Assembly: GCF_023078275.1 (NCBI RefSeq)
Contig: NC_062983.1
Coordinates: forward strand, 9,355,001-9,419,000
Reading direction: 5' to 3'
DNA: 64,000 nt
Origin: Leguminivora glycinivorella
Taxonomy: Eukaryota; Arthropoda; Insecta; Lepidoptera; Tortricidae
In this document: positions 35,532 to 46,109 of the stretch, piece after piece
Layout: each line of letters begins with the position of its first letter
How positions within the stretch are numbered: position 1 is the first letter of the stretch
Position numbers and translations under genes: made by a program
Notes under the pieces: model-generated
The model's database searches: none
What the model was told of the DNA's origin: nothing
The model's input: the letters and a program-made list of their open reading frames with translations, nothing else

Positions 35532-36176
35532 CAGGGGCGGCTCACTCCGCGATTCTATCGCCGCGCTACATGTACGTGCAGGCGGCCGCGAGTTCGCGGC
35601 CTAATCAGGGGTGGCGCGCGTTCTCACGAAACGCACGTTCGCACTTTCTAATGATATTTTACGTCGCGAGTTTTTTTATGGTTCATATGCGTTGTCCGCA
35701 TGTAGAATGGCTAATAATGCTTAGTTAAATAGATACATGAATAAAATAAATACCGTTATAGGACATTTTTAAACAGATCTACTATTGATTAAGTCCCCCA
35801 AAAAGATTCAATAAGAAGGCTTGTCATGTTAGAACTTAAACAAAAATATCTGTGGGTCTAGTGAAAAAGGGTATAACTCAAATTGACTCGGTGAAAAAGA
35901 TCACAAGTCCCACCACGGACACCACACTAGACCCACAGATATATAAATACTATATATATACCTATAGAAAGTACCCAAAAATTGAATATAATAGTATAAC
36001 ATTTTATTTGAGTATTAATTAGTTTTAATCCATAGCCTCCATGGACAACCCTATCGCCGGACGCCGCGCACGTGCGGCTCGTTTCTTTGTTAGAATTTTG
36101 TAGGCATTTAAAAAGGTGGCATGTCGTGAACATCAAAGCAGTGGGCCTTCTGTACTTGTACTATTATATATTCTGT
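35532..36176 (+). mobile_element. hAT-like element, larger copy of the 9754 family
   Basis: Starts CAGGGGCGGCTCACTCCGCG and ends TATATATTCTGT, as at 9754-9979. Flanking octamers are AATAGAAC and GATAGAAC (7 of 8 identical). The 645-bp copy keeps material deleted from or absent in the 226-bp copy. Confidence 0.85.
35846..35942. repeat. Small palindromic insert with 18-bp perfect arms
   Basis: ATATCTGTGGGTCTAGTG at 35846-35863 and its exact complement at 35925-35942 enclose 61 bp. It is absent from the 226-bp relative, so it may be a further insertion. Confidence 0.65.
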
Positions 36177-36475
36177 GATAGAACCCACTTTTTATTTATT
36201 TTTCGATTGCGTATAAACTAGTTTTACTTAATAAAAAAAATCGATTGTCATATTAATTACGTAAATCGAGGTTCAAGGAATGGGACTATTTATTATTACG
36301 ACATACGACAGTAATTTGCCGGTGATGAGCAAGCACGCATACTAAAAAATGACATATCTTTAAACCGAAATGAAATTCGCTTTGTACGACGTCCAGTTAG
36401 TACGACGTAATATCAGCGGTCCCTTGGGCGTCGTTATACCCGGACTCTACTGCATATTTCAAATTATATTTTTAA

Positions 36476-36595
36476 CACTTTCGCTACCAAGAACCCGACT
36501 GTCGGGCACACCGCTCGTAGAAGCGTAGCCGATTACATGGGGAAACCCGTATGTAGCGAAAATGTAGCGCCGCGTAGAGCCCGGTTTCGAAAGTG
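36476..36595. mobile_element. TTAA-flanked MITE
   Basis: Inverted CACTTTCG termini bound 120 bp, with TTAA on both sides (36472-36475 and 36596-36599). TTAA duplications suggest a piggyBac-type origin. It lies in the hAT-like element but outside the pogo-like one. Confidence 0.6.
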
Positions 36596-37806
36596 TTAAA
36601 ATAAAGGGAAAATGTAAATCTTGGTTTTCTTACGTTAATTCCTTGTACTACTAGTGTCTCTGGGAGCTGTAGACCTCCGCGACATGCTTAGAAAACACAC
36701 AACTGACAAATATTTAGTTCATAACGTGATTATCACAGTAAAGTCACGACAGTTTTAAGCTCCATATACGCTATGGGGACTCAAGTCCTTTATGGCAACT
36801 TCTGCATTTTACAAAATTTCCAAAAACTGGATAAAAATTATCTTCATCGTGCAAGTAATACCTGCTACGATATCATAAACAACAGAATTCTTGAAGGTAA
36901 TGGTAATATTATTGCGTAGTACGGTAATTTACTAAAAATCCGCAAAACCGGTTAAAAACCGGTTAACCGGTTTTGAAGATATAGGTTCGGTTATTAACCG
37001 GTTTTTAAAGTTAACCGGTTTTTGCAAACCCTATCCTTAAGACATATGACTGACTACGTGTTTCAGGTTTTTTGAAAATTTAACCCCTAAAAGGGTGAAA
37101 AGGGGGCGATAAAGTAAAAAAATCAATATGGGTATCGTTTTTATGGTTAATCGGGTCGCTGATCACGATAAATACAACGTTTTTAAAATCTAACGAGGCG
37201 GAAGTGAAATACCTTCTCCCCTGTTGTGGTGCAATGGGGTTTAAATATATAAAAGAAGATATTGACTGACTGATTGACATATCAACACACAGCCGAAACC
37301 GCTGGTCCTAGAGATTTCAAATTTGGCACATAGGTTCCTTATATGGCGCAGAGGAGCACTAAGAAAGGATTTTTCAAAATTCTCCTCTTAAAAGGGTGAA
37401 ATGGGGGTTCAAAGTTGGTATGGGGAAACAATATTAGTTTGTCTATTTTATTCGAAACTTCACAGGAAGATTCCTTAAGACATATGACTGACTACGTGTT
37501 TCAGGTTTTTTGAAAATTTGACCCCTAAAAGGGTGAAAAGGGGGCGATAAAGTAAAAAAATCAATATGGGTATCGTTTTTATGGTTAATCGGGTTGATCA
37601 CGATAAATACAACGTTTTTAAAATCTAACGAGGCGGAAGTGAAATACCTTCTCCCCTGTTGTGGTGCAATGGGGTTAAAATATCCAAAATAGCCATAAGA
37701 ATAGCTTTAGTTTTTATCTTTACTTCTGGTTCAAGAGATTTCAAATTGACACGGAAGTTCCTTAGAGGAGCACTAAGAAAGGATTTTTCAAAGTTCACCT
37801 CCTAGC

Positions 37807-38076
37807 ATGATAATTTGACAGGGGCAAGGACAGGGACAGGGCCAGGGATAGGGACAGGGACAGGAACGGGATAGGGTTAGGGTTAGGGATAGGGATCGGG
37901 ATCGGGATAGGGATAGGGATCGGGATCGGGATAGGGATAGGGATAGGGATAGGGATAGGGATAGGGAAAGGGAAAGGGATAGGGATAGGGATAGGGATAG
38001 GGATAGGGATAGGGATAGGGATAGGGATAGGGATAGGGATAGGGATAGAGATAGGGATAAGATAGGGATTGGGGTC
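37807..38076. repeat. (GGGATA)n hexanucleotide array
   Basis: About 40 hexamer units, mainly AGGGAT with GGGACA, GGGATC and a few GGGTTA variants. It reads as a Pro-Ile repeat on the minus strand, which is a by-product. It lies inside the Helitron-like span. Confidence 0.93.
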
Positions 38077-38464
38077 GGAATAATCGGTCGGCAATCGATA
38101 TCTAGGCAGTGTAAAATGCAGGTGGCTCAGTGGGAAGGGATTAGTATGTAGGCATCGGCGAGTATCCTGCATCCGTAATAACTATTACAATGTGCTGTAA
38201 GAAGATCGTTGTTTTGCTATTATATGTTTACGTTTGTAATAAGTATAATGGAAAAAAATGTAAGGGATAATGCAAGGAAGTACTTTTTACCCTACCGACC
38301 ATAGCGTCGAGATACTGGCTATGTGGGTTGTATGAAGTTTCCCCAGTATAAATATTTATATAGGTAAAATACATACATATTCGTACCTACTACCTACGTT
38401 GTGGTCGCTGTGTAACAATTCTATAATCATTGCGAAAATTTCTTTACAAACAATAGTAATATGT

Positions 38465-38556
38465 GTAAGGTACAGTCAGCCAAAACCGGACCGTACAGCA
38501 AATAGATCAGTTACAATGGCCCCCCAGTCGAGAATTGCCCCGCTTTACCTTAATCG
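38465..38556. mobile_element. Short derivative of the TACAGCGG MITE
   Basis: GTAAGGTACAG at left and CCAGTCGAGAATTGCCCCGC-TTTACCTTA at right match the termini of 9370-9582. The interior is mostly deleted. Confidence 0.55.
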
Positions 38557-38678
38557 AAATAATCGCGGACAGATGTACCTACAAAGAAACCTACGGATCC
38601 AAATGAAAATCTTATTTTTTGTAAACGTTTCAATAAGAATACTTTTATTACGCGGGCGAAGCCGCGGGTAAAAGCTAG

Positions 38679-38999
38679 TATGTCATAAGAGACCGACAAA
38701 GGGGGGCTGAATTATAATATTCAGCCCGATATTTTATTTCGTTATCTGCCTCTCTGTCATTGAATACTCCAGTGATAAAGATACTAGACGAACGCGTGTA
38801 TTATTATGTACGTAGACACTAAAGCCCCATTCCGTCCTACTGATGAAAAGTCCTACCTCGTACAACGACAGTCGACATTTCATTAGTCTTCTCTATCACT
38901 GCATATTCCAGCGATAGAGACAAAAGACGAACGCTTGTACTATAAAGTACGTAGGCCCTAAGCCCTCCATTACTATGAATTATTCCATTCATTAGCCGG
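38679..38999. repeat. Imperfect direct duplication
   Basis: Two related stretches (about 38751-38826 and 38889-38961) share CTCT-TCA-TG-ATA-TCCAG-GATA, AGACGAACGC-TGTA and GTACGTAG. Nothing else recognised in the interval. Confidence 0.45.
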
Positions 39000-39065
39000 C
39001 CCATGCGCAGTGACGTCACGAGGCCGACCCACTTTGCGCCGGCGCTGCGTGCGTGTCCCCGTGGT
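39000..39065. promoter_or_regulatory. CpG-rich patch with palindromic CRE (TGACGTCA)
   Basis: A compact GC/CpG-rich stretch in AT-rich intron contains ATGCGCAG and TGACGTCA (near 39010-39018), followed by GCGCCGGCGC. These resemble NRF-1-like and CREB/ATF sites of a TATA-less promoter or enhancer. No adjoining exon was identified; the function is inferred from composition only. Confidence 0.3.
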
Positions 39066-39070
39066 TTGAT

Positions 39071-39872
39071 CGAAGTATTTTTGTGCTGTTTGGATATTTA
39101 TTTATTTTGATTTGACGGTCACATGTATTGTTATTTATGTTTTATGGTGATTCTTTTACTGACGCCGTTGGTTAAGGTTAAGGCGCTGGATGGACTGAAC
39201 TGCGACCGATAGTGTTCAACATTTAGAAATGTGCCGTCAAAGATGAAAATTAGACCTTTAATAAAGGAGCAAATATAATTATAATTTTATCTATTTAATT
39301 GTTTTTTATTTCTTGTCTATAAAAAGAAGAAATAGGTATTTGACGACAATTTCACTCATTTGATTAAAAAAAATTCCCTCAATACAAAAAAAAGTATGCC
39401 TGTCTAACGCTAAATATTCGTATAACGGCTGCTTATTACATGCATCAAATGCCAATAACCTTGAGAGATAATATCATTACCATATAATATTAGGATTAAG
39501 AGCGATTTTTGAAGACATTGTTGGTACTTATATTGATAGCGTTAACGTTAACAGTAAACGTGCGCTATTGAGAGTGGATAGAACCATTTGTCACTAAGCG
39601 ACTTTGATTGAATTGTATGCGATTCGACAATGGACCTATTGGTGTTGGTTAAGATAATAGTGTGGTTATATGTTGGTTATGTAATCTGACAACTGTTATG
39701 TGATCTAGGAGGTAACTATGTGGAAAAATTCATCAGCTCAGCTATTAGGTTTGCAGATTTAACCTTCACTGATAAAAATGGAAAAATTAAATGAGAGGAA
39801 TCAAAGCGTTCATTGTAATCGATGTCTCTTCTCCGCTCCGCTGTCTCATAACCAATTCTGTTTTCTCATGCA
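39071..39872. other. sima intron, no recognised feature
   Basis: AT-rich; nothing supported. Confidence 0.45.
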
Positions 39873-40160
39873 ATGCCATGAGCCATGGAGCGCGCCATGC
39901 TCGGAATTAAACTTCAAAACCAAGTGATAAATGTTGAGATTCGACGCTGCACCAAATTGTGAGACGTGTGACGTCATTACCAAGCTTAAGTGGCCAATTC
40001 CACGAAGGAAGCGGGAATTATCGCCAAACAAAATGTTGACGGAAAGAAGCGTCTGGCATCCGTTGGCTCGTTGGGTCGATGACATGACGTGTAAAATCGA
40101 GCGCACTTTTGTATGAGCCTTGCTCAGGACCGGGATAAGTGGCGCACACAAAGAGAGTCT
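39873..40160 (+). pseudogene. LINE C-terminal domain relic
   Basis: Plus-strand fragments read MERAMLGIKLQNQV, VEIRRCTKL, then in another frame VITKLKW, RSVWHPLARWVDD and finally AQDRDKWRTQRES. This is the order of the C-terminal domain of endonuclease-RT type LINEs (ERAMLG... EIRRRTKV... KLKW-WAGH... ARW-DD... AQDR-W). Stops (TGA after KL and DV) and frameshifts show it is dead. Confidence 0.7.
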
Positions 40161-40333
40161 GAGTCTGAGGTCTAAACACTCTAAACTAATGAAGTTGTTG
40201 ATCTAGTTTTTTTCTCATCTCCGCTTGTCGCTTGTCGAAAGGGAGCAAAACATAACTGACCACGGATTTATTGTAATAAAATTTACTGCCAGCAGTTACT
40301 TAAGATACTACTTAACGTTATCTAAGATCTTAC

Positions 40334-40506
40334 CTGTGAGACTCCAAGATGATCAGCAATATTTTCACTACAGTAAACGATGTCTCCTTGCTGAGAAAGT
40401 ACCAGGACGAACCCGTCCAAAGCCTTCATGTAGGACAGCTCTGATGACAGCTCTTCCACACCTTTGGAGTTTTCTATCTTCGGCTGGTCCTTTGTGGCGT
40501 TAGGGA
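40334..40506 (-). CDS. sima: sima/HIF-1 alpha exon: start of PAS-A
   Basis: Internal exon of 173 nt, acceptor CTTTCAG, donor GTAAG after CACAG. It completes the split Leu codon from the bHLH exon, then reads PNATKDQPKIENSKGVEEL, SSELSYMKALDGFVLVLSQQ and GDIVYCSENIADHLGVSQ. The MKALDGFVLVLS-GDIVY-SEN core is the opening of the HIF/Sima PAS-A domain. Ends in phase 0 and continues into 31024-31200 across a 9.1-kb intron. No disabling change. Confidence 0.95.
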
Positions 40507-41659
40507 CTGAAAGGAAATTTATCAGAAGGTTAATTTAGTGAGGCATTGGTGGATCTTTTGTTTTTGTGATAAGGATAATCAGAAATCAATTAACAGCGTG
40601 AGGTAACCGTGTTACAGAAGTTAGGCTAGAAAATAAAGGGCACTCATGCACTGTAATCGTCCGAATACCCACATTGTACCTACCCTTACTTTAAGCCTAG
40701 ACCAATTTCCTGTAAGATTAACCCATAATATCTATCTTTTTTATGTCTTTGCAATGTCCATTTAAAACAAGTAGTGTATCCCAACCTTTGCATTCACTAA
40801 CACGCGGAAAAAATGCGTTTCTTATAGAAGAGCGGGGTAAAACACAAGGTATCATTTTAATTGGTATAATACCGCGAGTCTAGTTGTCATGTCTATAAGC
40901 AATTGAATAATTGCAATTCATGGAACACCATTACGTATCATAACGGTGTATAATGTTAATAATAGACATTACAAGAAATAAGTTCAATTAAATGACAATG
41001 TAACGCAGCGTCGGATATTACTCTTGAGTTACTCAGTATTCAATTGCAAGTTTTTTGATACATGTTAGGAGTTAGGATATAAAGCTAGGGCGAACGGTAG
41101 GATACGCGTTACAGGGATATCTCTCCTGACTTCAGCTCTATCATATGTCACCCAAGCACCAAGCCCCATGTAGCCAAAACGTCATAATGACCTATGCCAC
41201 CAGTTCACATGTGACATTATAGTTTGATCCTGTGAGTACAGACACCGAGTACTTAAATCCAAAACGTAGTAAACGCCTATGAAGCTATACGTTCACATGT
41301 GGCGTTTCGGTTGGTAATGTGAGTCCAGACACTGACGTTATTGTGGTTTGTCGCGCGATGAGGCGCGTGCTAGCGTTACAAATTAGACGGAAATTTGCGG
41401 TCCCGTGCAAATCCTGTACCTACACTAACATTCAAAAAGGCTCCGTTCGAGGGCAAAGGAATTGCAACATGAATTCTTTCTGTGAGATTATTTACCTTCG
41501 CCTGCACTTGGTTAATTAATAGTTCTGAATCGCGCTTTTGAAGGCCAGTTACATTGCGGGCCTATGAAGTTAAATACAATGTTGCTTATTCAGCACACCA
41601 ATTCGCAACATTATGAGGTTCCACACACGATAGGTTAATTAGTCCAATTATTAAGACTA
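40507..41659. other. sima intron, no recognised feature
   Basis: No exon or repeat boundary supported. Confidence 0.45.
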
Positions 41660-41700
41660 CTAGCTTTTTCCCGCGGCTTTGCCCGCCGTGTAAAAAAGAG
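41660..41700 (-). mobile_element. Helitron-like 3' end
   Basis: On the minus strand CACGGCGGGCAAAGCCGCGGG is followed by AAAAAGCTAG and then T, the same 3' terminus as in 22676-22843 and 34576-38678. The matching 5' end could not be placed with confidence. Confidence 0.6.
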
Positions 41701-42300
41701 AGTTACTTTGCAAGAAAATCTCTTATTTGTGTTTTAGAACACATGAACAGAAACTCGTTACAATATATATAACGTTGTATTTAGACAAATATTCACAATT
41801 TATTTACTCGTTGGTGATAATTTGATAAAAAACTCGGAATATAAATTAGTTTTTAATGATTTATTCAACGTGTCACGAATGTGACAAAACAAAATGGCGT
41901 TGAATTTCCTTATGCGCAATAATGGAAACCTTATTTTCAAACGTATGCATTTATGGAATAAATTACATATCTTAGGCATATATTGTATTTATCATTGGTA
42001 TCAATGATACCAATATTTTGCTCGTTAATTATGAGACAACAATTTTGATTCGTTAGATCATCATGTATATCATGGAGAATAGAGGTATCTATCTATATCT
42101 CTATTCTTCATGATGTATATTTTAAATATGGCAGATGATTCGTTCGAGTGAAAAATTAACCTGTAGTTGTATGGAGAATGCGCCCCCAAACGGTTACTTA
42201 CTAGAAAAATTATATACCCATTAGCTCCAAGAAGTTCCCCACTCCTACCTCCTACTTGCAACGCCAAATCTATTCAAACTTATTAATGAATAGGACTTAC
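41701..42300. other. sima intron with small inverted repeats
   Basis: Holds ATTGGTATCAATGATACCAAT (near 41994) and an imperfect inverted pair near 42062-42120 (ATATCATGGAGAATAGAG with CTCTATTCTTCATGATGTAT). No element assigned. Confidence 0.5.
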
Positions 42301-42488
42301 GCAGTGTAACCACATCGCGGGCCCTGAGGTAGGATATAGCGAGACGCATCACGGAAGCTTTGTCCAGCTGTTCCACTTCCTCTTTCTTGGCGGGCAACTG
42401 TTCCATCAGCTCCGAGAAGATCTGCATCTCCTTCGTGCGGCGACATCTGGCCGCGACGCGGGATTTCTCCTTGCGTTTCTCATTGTTC
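42301..42488 (-). CDS. sima: sima/HIF-1 alpha exon: bHLH domain
   Basis: Sima is the oxygen-regulated subunit of the insect HIF heterodimer. It pairs with tango (ARNT), enters the nucleus and binds RCGTG hypoxia response elements. This 188-nt exon, acceptor TTTTTCCAG and donor GTAAGT, encodes the DNA-binding module: NNEKRKEKSR then VAARCRRTKE (basic region), IFSELMEQLPAKKEEVEQ (helix 1 and loop) and LDKASVMRLAISYLRARD (helix 2). The KEKSR-AARCRR-KE-IF and LDKASVMR-IS-YL pattern with the acidic loop is that of Sima/HIF-alpha; trachealess and single-minded have different loops, from memory. Phase 2 at the 5' side accepts either 44078-44142 (completing Arg) or 59480-59859. Phase 1 at the 3' side joins 40334-40506. 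Confidence 0.95.
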
Positions 42489-43530
42489 CTGGAAAAAAGA
42501 TGGCGTTTGGTTAATTTCTTGTGTCGAGAAACTTTTCACACTTTGGAGAATTTACAGTGGCCTGTTTCATCACAATGACAATTGCCGCCCGACAGTGACA
42601 TTTCGCCGTTGTCTGTTCAACCCAGAAATAGGCATAGAATTGTCAGTGACACTGACAGTGTCAAATATTTAATCACTGTGGTGAAATATAAAGGGATTTC
42701 TGTTTTTAAAATATTACCAAGAGGGATAGTTTTAAGTATCTACATGATAATATAAGTATTACGAAGTCAATAATTTGTGTCTTTTTTTCACGCAACTTTG
42801 CTCAGAAGTGTTATATGAAAACTAGAGAACCTATAAATTATGGAAGGTAATATACGTAAAGCAAATAGAATAAACACGATAATAAAACATTATCACAGTT
42901 TAATATTGAGATGATTGTGAGTCATGATAATCATACTATAACACTTTTGAACATTAAATGGAAACCAGATTCACGCACAAGAATTATTTACCAGTTTTGA
43001 TGTTAAAGTCATCATTATCATTCTAAATGTCTAAGTCATAACTAAAACCTGTAATTGCCACAATTTTAGAATAACTCTGTCATAATTAATGTTGTGCCTT
43101 GAGCTAACAAGCAGCCATGAATAATCTGTTTAAATGTATGTTAAGAAGCAAAGAAGTTAAGTATTAAATCGTCACAAAAAGTTGACTAAATTAGGCGAGA
43201 TACATATCTACAGATTGTCACAAGACTTCAAAATCGAGGTCAACAACCATTAACTTCTTTGTTATGAATGTTAAATTTTCTCTAAAAATACACATAATGT
43301 CCTTAGCCGAGTTCGTTTCTCTTTAAGCTTACTCTTACCAAACCAAATTGAATTGACCAGACATTTAAGAAATCATACTTAATTTACTTGGCAGTCTTGG
43401 CACTAACCCAGAAAGAGGAATGTTTCCTTTCAGCAGTCATGCCTGTATGGTTAGCAAAGTATCTACAGTAGGTATGATATGAGTTACTACTCACTACTAA
43501 TGACAGGTTGATATAAAGGTATCTATTTAC
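42489..43530. other. sima intron, no recognised feature
   Basis: AT-rich; a short run of small inverted repeats near 42600-42650 (GACAGTGACA, TGACACTGACAGTG) only. Confidence 0.45.
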
Positions 43531-43690
43531 TCGAAGACAGACATCGTAGGTGAAACGTCTAAACGTTTTATGTCACCTTTGTATATACACCAGGTCTCCG
43601 AAGCATAGAGCAGCACAGGTAAAATAATTGCTCTATAGACGGCAAGCTTCGTGTGGAGGGTGCGACGTCGACGGATACGTTTAGGAGGAC
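43531..43690 (-). pseudogene. LINE fragment, C-terminal part of the RT ORF
   Basis: Minus-strand frame reads RRRTLHTKLAVYRAIILPVL then LYASETWCIYKGDIKRL, matching the KL-VYRA-VLP-LLYG-ETW-Y--H-K-L segment of endonuclease-RT type LINEs. About 50 codons survive. Confidence 0.75.
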
Positions 43691-43706
43691 ATCATCATCA
43701 TCATCA
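43691..43706. repeat. (ATC)n microsatellite
   Basis: Five ATC units directly abutting the LINE fragment. Confidence 0.8.
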
Positions 43707-43786
43707 TATATTTACGCTATAGCACTATTGCCTGCATCATAATTTGATCTAATCTAGCTCAGACGTCGACCCCTTGAGCATCTCTC

Positions 43787-43922
43787 GAGCGTCGACAACT
43801 AGTCAACTCTATTCTATGGTTGCTGCCTATATCACGACGCAAAGTTGACGCAACTGCGCATCCTTCATTCCTTCAACGCCATTTTCTATAGCGTCTTGTG
43901 ACTAGCCGACGCGCGACGCTCA
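43787..43922. mobile_element. MITE with GAGCGTCG ends
   Basis: CGAGCGTCGACAACTAGT near 43787 is complemented by ACTAGCCGACGCGCGACGCTC near 43902-43922, with a few mismatches. About 136 bp, non-coding. Confidence 0.55.
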
Positions 43923-44077
43923 AAGGAACAAATGCGGGTTGGCTCATAATCAATGTGTTACAGAGATTTACCTAATTCGAACTTGGATTAGTAACTAAAT
44001 AAGTGACTATTGTAACCTAAACTTTTACTAAACTTAAACTAAACGTAACAAGTGGAATTTCAGTGTTCACAACCAAC

Positions 44078-44142
44078 CTTTTCGATATAGCCTGAAGTTT
44101 AGTTTCTTTCTCCACAAACGCAGGGGTTCCAGGAATACACAT
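44078..44142 (-). CDS. sima: sima/HIF-1 alpha first coding exon (short N terminus)
   Basis: A short start exon: ATG at 44142 in a favourable GTGAAAATG context, then MCIPGTPAFVEKETKLQAIS-K, ending AG before the donor GTTGGT (44077-44072). The split codon AG|G gives Arg, producing ISKR-NNEKRKEKSR, close to the KRRNNEKRKEKSR run I remember upstream of the bHLH in Drosophila Sima. The 21-residue length, right phase and 1.6-kb distance to the bHLH exon make it a good start exon. The 5' UTR and promoter are not delimited. The donor is weaker than the other exon donors. Confidence 0.78.
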
Positions 44143-46109
44143 TTTCACAACAATTTTAACATTTGTCCAATATCTTCGTAATTAAATTGACACGGGACAC
44201 TTCTACTCCGAATCAGTAATAAGAATGATGGAATTAGTAATTACAAACTATATACCATTAATATGTCATTAAGTGCACACAGCTATTTATCGCTAGTTCC
44301 AAACAGTACTAAGGATCGGATCATTTAGAAAATAAATTCCTTTAGTCAACTATCAGGTTTGGACAACGAATCTGGCGCCCATTTTTGTATTGACACAATA
44401 AATGTTGACAGATTTCAAACGTCCCTGATAATAAATCAAGTGGAGTTTATTTCAAGTATACTAAGTAGTATTTGTCTACAGATAGAAAAGCTAAGTAGTA
44501 AAACCGCGTAAAGTCCTAAGCGTAAGACAAATATACTTGATACCAAAGTAAAGACGAGAAGTCAAGAAGGCTGTAAAAGTTTTGTGGTCTACCGCAACAA
44601 TGATAACAAAAATACTGATGAAACACAATTCAAATGGGCCATCGCATTAAATGTATTGACGCACGACGATCCTGACGTGACCGTCATATCAAATTAATTT
44701 GATGTCAAGACAAGGAAGGACGGTGTGATCGAAGTATTTACGTATGACGATGACAGATTACTTTAATTTAAAGCAAAGCAAAGGAAAAAACGTTCAACTA
44801 AACGACCAAAATTTTACGAGATTTTTTTGTATAATCAGGGATCTCGATGGAATTTACTATATTCAAGGGGTTTTCGGGGGCGAAAAATCGACCTTGCTAG
44901 GTCCTTATCTCTGGGTATACGTGTTGAGTTTTTACATGTTTTCCAATATCAATCTCCCGGATATTATTTGGCATTACATACGCCGTTTGTACTTAAATCT
45001 GTTAAAGTAAATGATGTGGCCGTTCTGTGATAAAATAGAGGATATACCTATGCCGACAACTCGTATCAACTAATTAGCAGTAATACAGGTTGATTTGATA
45101 TCAGGTCGCGCCTCGTAAGGTCTTGTATTTCGCTGACCGGAGCTTAAACAAGTTTACGCAATAAGTTAATTGAATTTTAAATTAGTCATTAGAAAAAGCA
45201 AGTCATTAGAATTGAAGTAGTGCTAGGAATTGTCGGTGGTAGAAATCCATAAGTGAATAAACAAACGAATGTTTTGAAACTTGAGTAAATAGAAATTTGA
45301 CGAAGCGCGATGAGCAATGACAAAGAATACCAATTAATGAAGTTTTAATTTTTAATATCATTAACACTGTTTTGAATTGACGTCTTTTCCGGCCGAGGCG
45401 AACGATACGAAGGGTGTTCATCATTAGTGTGTGTGTACGTTTCTTGATCTTATGGTTGGTAACATCACAATGAATAAATAGATTTGGTCTAGCCATAATG
45501 TATTGTGTCGGTATGATTAACAAAATAAATAACTATCTAACTTTGTACATACACGCGAAAAACGAAAGTCACTGGTAACGGTTGCCTAAAGGCTTACAAG
45601 AGGAAGAATAAATTATAAAACTAAAAATATTAATTAAAAACACATCAAATCCAAATTATTCTAAAACGATAAAACACATTTTTTAAGGAACTCGTAAACT
45701 GTCTTCGAAAATATGTTACTTCCTACATTTTGTTTGCCAAACAAAAGTAGGTGGTTAAATATGACTAACATTAAATTACGATATAGTTAAGATTAGGTGA
45801 TACAATTAATTCCCAAAGAAAGGCTCTGATTGGTTGTTACGATAGATTGACGTCAACACAATGTTTAAAGACTTTATAACAATATTTTTATGTTTAAAAG
45901 ACCTTGTAAGCGACAAAGTAAACAAATGTTAATGCAAAAGTAGAAATCGCGTAAAATAAATATAATTTTACAAAAAAGTCACAAAAATTCCCAGTCCTTC
46001 AGTTCGCAAATATCTGTCAGCTAGTTCTTAGTAATTAGAGCACTACAATAATAGAACTTTTGCAGACCAACATGTCAAAAGTAGAACGCATACTAATAAA
46101 CACAGGTCG
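44143..46109. other. Presumed 5' UTR/promoter side of the short sima form; nothing defined
   Basis: No further exon supported. Open frames at 44744-45010 (plus) and 45206-45523 (minus) show no family likeness and have AT-driven composition. Confidence 0.4.

Larger units (their letters stand above)
35164..36452. mobile_element. pogo/Tigger-like non-autonomous element nested in the hAT-like element
   Basis: Ends CAGTAGAGTCCAGTTAG and the complement of CAGTAGAGTCCGGGTATAAC, with further TACGAC-rich repeats inside both ends. TA precedes the left end; the right flank is CA. CAGT-starting ends with a TA target fit pogo-type elements. No transposase frame is intact. Confidence 0.7.
34828..37033. 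mobile_element. hAT-like element, TAGGGT(A/T)TGCAAA ends, CCGGTTAACC-rich subtermini
   Basis: Termini TAGGGTATGCAAACCGG (left) and the complement of TAGGGTTTGCAAAAACCGG (right). The 8-bp TCCTTAAG lies on both sides (34820-34827 and 37034-37041). The intact neighbouring Helitron unit carries a single TCCTTAAG at 37472-37479, an empty site that proves the insertion. Each end holds a cluster of CCGGTTAACCGG-type palindromes. No transposase ORF found; the interior is largely nested elements. Confidence 0.92.
34576..38678 (+). mobile_element. Helitron-like element with nested insertions
   Basis: Starts TCTATATATATAAACGG after A (34575) and ends with CGCGGGCGAAGCCGCGGG followed by TAAAAGCTAG before T. 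TC...CTAG between A and T, with a subterminal hairpin, is the Helitron pattern. The inner units of about 440 bp are tandem: CCCCTAAAAGGGTGAAAAGG occurs at 37083 and 37523, and a second 5'-like start lies at 37243. The first unit is split by the element at 34828-37033. No helicase ORF. The stretch 37690-38640 may include unrelated insertions, so the span as one element is an inference. Confidence 0.65.

Noticed and set aside
37807..38076. Interstitial telomere
   Set aside because: Dominant unit is GGGATA, not TTAGG, and only a few units read GGGTTA.
37795..38172. 125-codon minus-strand frame, Pro-Ile repeats
   Set aside because: Arises entirely from the GGGATA hexamer array.
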